Below are positions 60,502 to 64,000 of a DNA stretch of 64,000 nucleotides, piece after piece. Each line of letters begins with the position of its first letter. The stretch's first letter is position 1. The translations under genes were made by a program, and so were the position numbers. The notes beneath the pieces are model-generated. The model searched no databases. It saw only the letters and a list, made by a program, of their open reading frames with translations, and was not told the DNA's origin. The stretch comes from Flavobacteriaceae bacterium PS02334 (GTDB lineage: Bacteria > Bacteroidota > Bacteroidia > Flavobacteriales > Flavobacteriaceae), in the NCBI GenBank assembly GCA_029959295.1, contig JASCOH010000001.1:248001-312000 (forward strand), read 5' to 3'.

Positions 60502-61575
60502 TTAATTAAGGTTTAGGATTTCTGCACCATCTAAAGCAAAACCATTACACAAATCAAATGCTTTCTGTGATTTGAGTTGAGCAGTACCACCCAATACAAT
60601 GCTTTGTAATTTGGCTTCGTCATTCTTGTAATTTCTCACGTTCTGATAGTAGCCTGTAACAGCGTTATACGCTCCGAACAAAGTGCCTTTTGTTGTGTCC
60701 ATTTGCTGTGTATCGCTTATCATTGCGTATGCAAATGCGTCCTCAACGGTATTTTTGAACACGGTGGAAATTTCATCCATAGCACCTTTTTTCAGCAAAT
60801 CAAAGGTTTCCTTATTCGGGCAAAGTGCCAATTGGATTAGCTTTTTAACCTCTTGGTCTGTTACCTTCACTTTTGCCCACTCATTGAAAATTCCCTCTAA
60901 TTGGTTGCTCAATGTATTGGCAAGTCCCATAATCTTGTGAGCGTTCTCGATACGTCCTTTTGCTCCCGATGTGTGTTTGATGCGGACAACATTTGTCATA
61001 CTGCGTAACGAAGCATTTAAGGTGTTTTGGCAAACAATTCTGATAGGTGTAAATGCGGCTGTGATACTTCCGCTACCATCGTGCGAAGTGGTTAGGAAAA
61101 TGTATTTTTCCGTAACGTCATCGCCATTCCCAACTCGGATATAGTCGGGTAATTTGGCTGTGATAAAAATACGTTCTCCATTGCCTAACGCTCCTGCGGT
61201 TTCATAGAGAATGCCCTCACCACCACCTACAATAGCATCAAAGAAATTAAAGGCTTCACGGTTTTGTACAATGTGGTAATCCTTGCCAACCACGCCCAAT
61301 ACGGCATTGTTATCGGTGCGGATGTTGGCGAAATAGTTAGGTACTTGTAATTCGCTACTGCCTATCTCTATGCCGTTGGTGGTTTCGATAATGCCCGAAC
61401 CTTTTGTAAATAGTGGGGATTTTACGACTTCGTAATCTAACCCTGCGTGTTTGATAGCTTCCTCGCTTGTCGGGTACTGTTCTACGATTTGCCCCAAACC
61501 GTGCCACGCTTTTTGTTGTACACTAAAAAATGAATAACGTCCTGTTCTCTCGTTGAAATTGATATTATGTGCCAT
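60502..61575 (-). CDS. DUF932 phage/plasmid-like protein
   Basis: A 357-residue cytoplasmic protein of the DUF932 (phage/plasmid-like TIGR03299) family. Landmarks: AWHGLGQIVEQYPTSEEAIKHAGLDYEVVKSPLF, NANIRTDNNAVLGVVGKDYHIVQNREAFNFFD-like region, and HDGSGSITAAFTPIRIVCQNTLNASL. The family is common on plasmids, phages and ICEs, and its biochemical role is not known. Here it lies between the SSB gene and PRTRC E, suggesting a role in DNA maintenance after transfer. Confidence 0.88.
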   Translation of the reverse strand: MAHNINFNERTGRYSFFSVQQKAWHGLGQIVEQYPTSEEAIKHAGLDYEVVKSPLFTKGSGIIETTNGIEIGSSELQVPNYFANIRTDNNAVLGVVGKDYHIVQNREAFNFFDAIVGGGEGILYETAGALGNGERIFITAKLPDYIRVGNGDDVTEKYIFLTTSHDGSGSITAAFTPIRIVCQNTLNASLRSMTNVVRIKHTSGAKGRIENAHKIMGLANTLSNQLEGIFNEWAKVKVTDQEVKKLIQLALCPNKETFDLLKKGAMDEISTVFKNTVEDAFAYAMISDTQQMDTTKGTLFGAYNAVTGYYQNVRNYKNDEAKLQSIVLGGTAQLKSQKAFDLCNGFALDGAEILNLN

Positions 61576-61619
61576 AATGCTTAAAATTTGATGTTAAAAA
61601 AATGATTGAATACTCGTTG

Positions 61620-61997
61620 TTAAAATGGGAGGTCGTCTTCTGTCGTGTTATTGTTTGTGCCTGTGGTAGTTAGTACCGTTTCCTTTTTTTTGCTACCTCC
61701 GTGCAATTTGATTTGTGAGGTATGGAAATTCAGACCTGCTCTTGGCTCTCCGTCATTACCTGTCCACGCTCTGGTACTTACTCGTCCCGATAGTTCTACC
61801 AAAGTGCCTTTTGTAAGTAGCTTGGCTACATTCGGGGTTATCCAATAGGAGCAGTCGAAATAGGTTGTTTGCTCTATGCGTTCGCCCTGTTTGTTACGGT
61901 AGCTGTCGTTGGTCGCTACTGAAAAATTTACTACTTGTTTGTCCTGTGACGTTGTGCGTACTTCCGCATCTCTTGTCAGTCTTCCTGTAATGTTCAT
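61620..61997 (-). CDS. ssb: Single-stranded DNA-binding protein
   Basis: A 125-residue OB-fold protein. It starts MNITGRLTRDAEVRTT and continues VVNFSVATNDSYRNKQGERIEQTTYFDCSYW and GTLVELSGRVSTRAWTGNDGEPRAGLNFHTSQIKL, the standard SSB pattern. The acidic tip TTEDDLPF is the protein-interaction tail. It probably coats the transferred strand in the recipient. As the first gene of the minus-strand run it likely shares its promoter with DUF932 and the PRTRC genes. Confidence 0.93.
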   Translation of the reverse strand: MNITGRLTRDAEVRTTSQDKQVVNFSVATNDSYRNKQGERIEQTTYFDCSYWITPNVAKLLTKGTLVELSGRVSTRAWTGNDGEPRAGLNFHTSQIKLHGGSKKKETVLTTTGTNNNTTEDDLPF

Positions 61998-62612
61998 GAT
62001 TTCTACTTTTTTGCGTTATTAATTTTGTTCTGATTTTTCCCTTGATTTATTCGGCAATGAGAGGAGGTGCTGAAGTTTCGTTTCACTCTTTTGCCATTTC
62101 CAATGCTGTATTTTTTCATTTCTGACATTTTTTTTATTCGTCTAAAGAGCCGGAGTATGCTTTGTTTCGTTTCACGAGCATAAAAAGGTTAGTGTTTAGC
62201 AGGAACAAGGTTTTGTCAAGAAAATACGACCCGAATGGGTGGAGATTTTTTTGCAAACCAGGAAGGCACGACCTTGTTCCTGCGTTAAGAACACGGAAAT
62301 ACCTTTGCTCTTGAAATGGAACAAAAAAGCATATCGGTTCTTGAATAAAAAATCATGTGGAAGCACTTGAAAAAGGCATTCAGGAAATGGCCTTATGATT
62401 ACAAAACCTGCAATTACATTTAGCAGAATTTATTTTAGTATCTCAAAGTATTGTGGCTTTGGAAGCCACGTAAACGGTACTGAAAATATTTGTTGAGGGA
62501 TAAGATTGGATAGTTTTTCAGTATGGTTTATTAAGTCATCCTACCAAAGCTCTTTTATTGCATGGGATGGGTGCTGGAGGAATAAATGTGCTTTGAAGAT
62601 TAAGTATGGGCA
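61998..62612. other. Intergenic region with direct and inverted repeats
   Basis: About 615 bp without a convincing gene, between the divergently placed integrase 3' end and the ssb start. GTTTCGTTTCAC is repeated at 62075-62086 and 62164-62175. A 13-bp perfect inverted repeat, GCAGGAACAAGGT (62199-62211) and ACCTTGTTCCTGC (62271-62283), encloses a small ACCC/GGGT hairpin. It may hold the promoter of ssb, an RNA or an origin-type site. Confidence 0.5.
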
Positions 62613-62640
62613 TAAAAAAAGCAGGACATAATCCTGCTTC
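62613..62640 (-). terminator. Terminator of the integrase gene
   Basis: On the minus strand AAGCAGGA, loop TTATG, TCCTGCTT, then a T-run. The 8-bp stem begins 20 bp after the integrase stop. Confidence 0.88.
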
Positions 62641-62660
62641 GCTCTGTGTATATATAAATT

Positions 62661-63926
62661 CTAAATGATAACCTCTTTCTCCATTTCAGAAAATGCGGCT
62701 TCCATTCCTGCAAATTTATGCGATACCAGATCCATATCCTTGCTGATTTTCTGACTGGTAATCTTGGCATAGATTTGAGTGGTAGAAATATTTTTATGTC
62801 CCATCATTTTGCTGAGGCTTTCAAGTGGTACACCCTCTGTTAAAAACATTGTTCCAAATGTGTGCCTTGCTGTGTGAAAGGTTACTTTTTGTTCTGTAAC
62901 AATCTCTAATTCTTGAATTAGTTTATCTATATGGCTGTTACAAATTTTGTTTGTAGGAACAGGAAAAATAAAATCATTTCGGGTTGTACCTTTATATTTT
63001 TCAATAATACGTTTGGGTATTTCCATAAGCCTAACATTAGAAGCAACATCAGATTTTTGTCTTCGGCTTATAATCCAGTCATGGCCGTCGAAAAAGGATT
63101 GTATGTTAGTACTTTTAAGTTGTTTAATATCTATGTAAGACAGCCCTGTAAAACAGCTGAATACAAAAAGATCCTTTACAAGTTCATAATTTTGTTTTGA
63201 AGGATTGTGTAATAAAAGTAATTCTACGTGTTCTTTAAGTAAATAGCTACGGTCATTTTCCTTCATCGATATTTCATAATCTTCAAAAGGATTTTTCCTG
63301 ATAAGACCGTTTTTGACAGCTATTTCCGCAACACGATAGAGTGGCATCGTATATACCCAAACAGTATTATGTGTGCACTTTTTGTCTATTCTAAGGAAGA
63401 AATCAAATTCTCTGATAAAATCACACGTCAATTCCCTGAACGCCATGTCATCACGATGATACCTGCTTTTGATAAATTCAGTAACGTGGTTATAGACAAT
63501 TTTGTATTTGTAGTAGGTACTTTCGGAGCGTTCTCCTTGTACTACCATTTTCCCAAAATCGTCATTGTTCTTCTTAAAGACTTTCAGCAAGGAATCTTCC
63601 ATAATACCAACACCGAGAAATGCAAGTTTCAGCTTTTGTGCCGTTACAAAACCCTCGTGTTTCAGCATATCTTCATAAAGGGTATCGATACGTGCCCTTA
63701 TATTATCCAATTTTTGGTTAATACCTAGTGCTTTTGCACTCTTACCTTCAACTCTTCCATACTTTAAATCCCAATTCTTTGGATTGATCTCTAACTTTGT
63801 TCCTAAAGTCTTAGGTGTTCCATCAATAGTAATACGTGCCATAATCGGGGCATTACCGTTCTTTTTCGGCTCGTTCTTTTTCAGGTAGAAAAGTAATTTG
63901 AACGTAGATTTTTTTGTCTGCTCCAT
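62661..63926 (-). CDS. int: Tyrosine site-specific integrase (IntDOT-like)
   Basis: A 421-residue tyrosine recombinase that integrates and excises the ICE. Parts in order: arm-binding domain with the Bacteroidetes pattern NAPIMARITIDGTPKTLGTKLEINPKNWD (25-53), SAM-like core-binding domain (about 120-215), catalytic domain. Active-site residues: K291, H351 and R354 in HTARHTF, H377 in MMGHKN, and nucleophile Y386 in STTQIYAKI. The place of the first catalytic Arg is S263 (CFTGLSYID), as in IntDOT, which also has Ser there. The gene reads inward, with the 5' end 74 bp from the right edge, so the attachment site is probably beyond the window. Confidence 0.93.
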   Translation of the reverse strand: MEQTKKSTFKLLFYLKKNEPKKNGNAPIMARITIDGTPKTLGTKLEINPKNWDLKYGRVEGKSAKALGINQKLDNIRARIDTLYEDMLKHEGFVTAQKLKLAFLGVGIMEDSLLKVFKKNNDDFGKMVVQGERSESTYYKYKIVYNHVTEFIKSRYHRDDMAFRELTCDFIREFDFFLRIDKKCTHNTVWVYTMPLYRVAEIAVKNGLIRKNPFEDYEISMKENDRSYLLKEHVELLLLHNPSKQNYELVKDLFVFSCFTGLSYIDIKQLKSTNIQSFFDGHDWIISRRQKSDVASNVRLMEIPKRIIEKYKGTTRNDFIFPVPTNKICNSHIDKLIQELEIVTEQKVTFHTARHTFGTMFLTEGVPLESLSKMMGHKNISTTQIYAKITSQKISKDMDLVSHKFAGMEAAFSEMEKEVII

Positions 63927-64000
63927 AACTCAAATGTTTAATGTTTAAAATTAAATTGTATTGAGTTACAAGGGAATATGAAAAATAGGGCAAAACACTG

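Noticed and set aside
1-64000. CRISPR arrays, tRNA or rRNA genes, complete insertion sequences
   Set aside because: No regularly spaced repeats, cloverleaf or rRNA segments, and no transposase frame were seen.
63927-64000. Attachment site at the right edge
   Set aside because: The 74 bp upstream of int show no recognisable core or tRNA end; the site probably lies outside the window.

Overview
The window is most of a Bacteroidetes integrative conjugative element (ICE) of the CTnDOT-like conjugation family. Three things point there: a complete Bacteroidetes-type tra set (DUF4134/DUF4133 proteins, TraG to TraQ), RteC, a PRTRC cassette and an IntDOT-like integrase; TAnnTTTG-type promoters; and moderate-to-low GC. 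A Sphingobacterium/Chryseobacterium/Elizabethkingia-type host would fit, but the sequence does not fix the genus. No tRNA, rRNA or CRISPR array was recognised.

Layout, left to right. (1) 1-5004: the C-terminal end of a large SNF2-type helicase/methylase protein cut by the window edge, a P-type cation ATPase and RteC. (2) 5093-19439: envelope, redox and metal cargo on the minus strand. It holds an HD hydrolase, VIT1-like transporter, cytochrome b, PAP2, a DUF3570/DUF4266/ApbE/thioredoxin cluster, an LTA-synthase-like sulfatase, DgkA, and an RND metal-efflux adaptor plus pump with a fused TolC. (3) 19547-23375: mobilisation genes (coupling protein, relaxase, accessory protein) and a probable oriT region. 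(4) 24075-25898: traA, traB, traD. (5) 25931-40063: an eleven-gene minus-strand defence operon that separates traD from traE. (6) 40260-49744: traE to traQ. (7) 49883-54313: small cargo (reductase, regulators, acetyltransferase) placed around a degraded copy of ICE backbone. (8) 54475-55723: two excisionase-like HTH genes, a strongly folded RNA leader and a receiver-like protein. (9) 55726-61997: a hypothetical protein, the PRTRC cassette (E1-like ThiF, E2-like B, ubiquitin-like C, E, F), DUF932 and SSB. (10) 62661-63926: a tyrosine integrase whose 5' end faces the right edge, so the element end is probably at or just past 64000.

The main discovery candidate is the defence operon. One near-perfect promoter (TTTG, 20 bp, TATATTTG) sits in front of a gapless series of genes: single-TRD S subunit, HsdM, CD-NTase, E2-like protein, full-length HsdS, CapV-like patatin phospholipase, two-TM GGDEF protein, an apparently catalytically dead long Argonaute, a two-TM partner protein, HsdR and a YgjP-like metallopeptidase. 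A type I restriction-modification system is thus interleaved with a type II-short CBASS and a pAgo/membrane-effector pair. A membrane GGDEF protein of unknown role lies between the latter two. The gene order suggests a layered response: restriction first, then abortive membrane attack through the phospholipase or the two-TM protein. Cooperation is an inference from operon structure, not something the sequence proves.

Other notable points: a structured RNA at about 55136-55308, a recombination scar holding remnants of an HTH gene and a divergent traQ, a complete E1/E2/ubiquitin-like trio in the PRTRC cassette, and a dispersed GCCAAACACTGCC motif across the mob-tra region.
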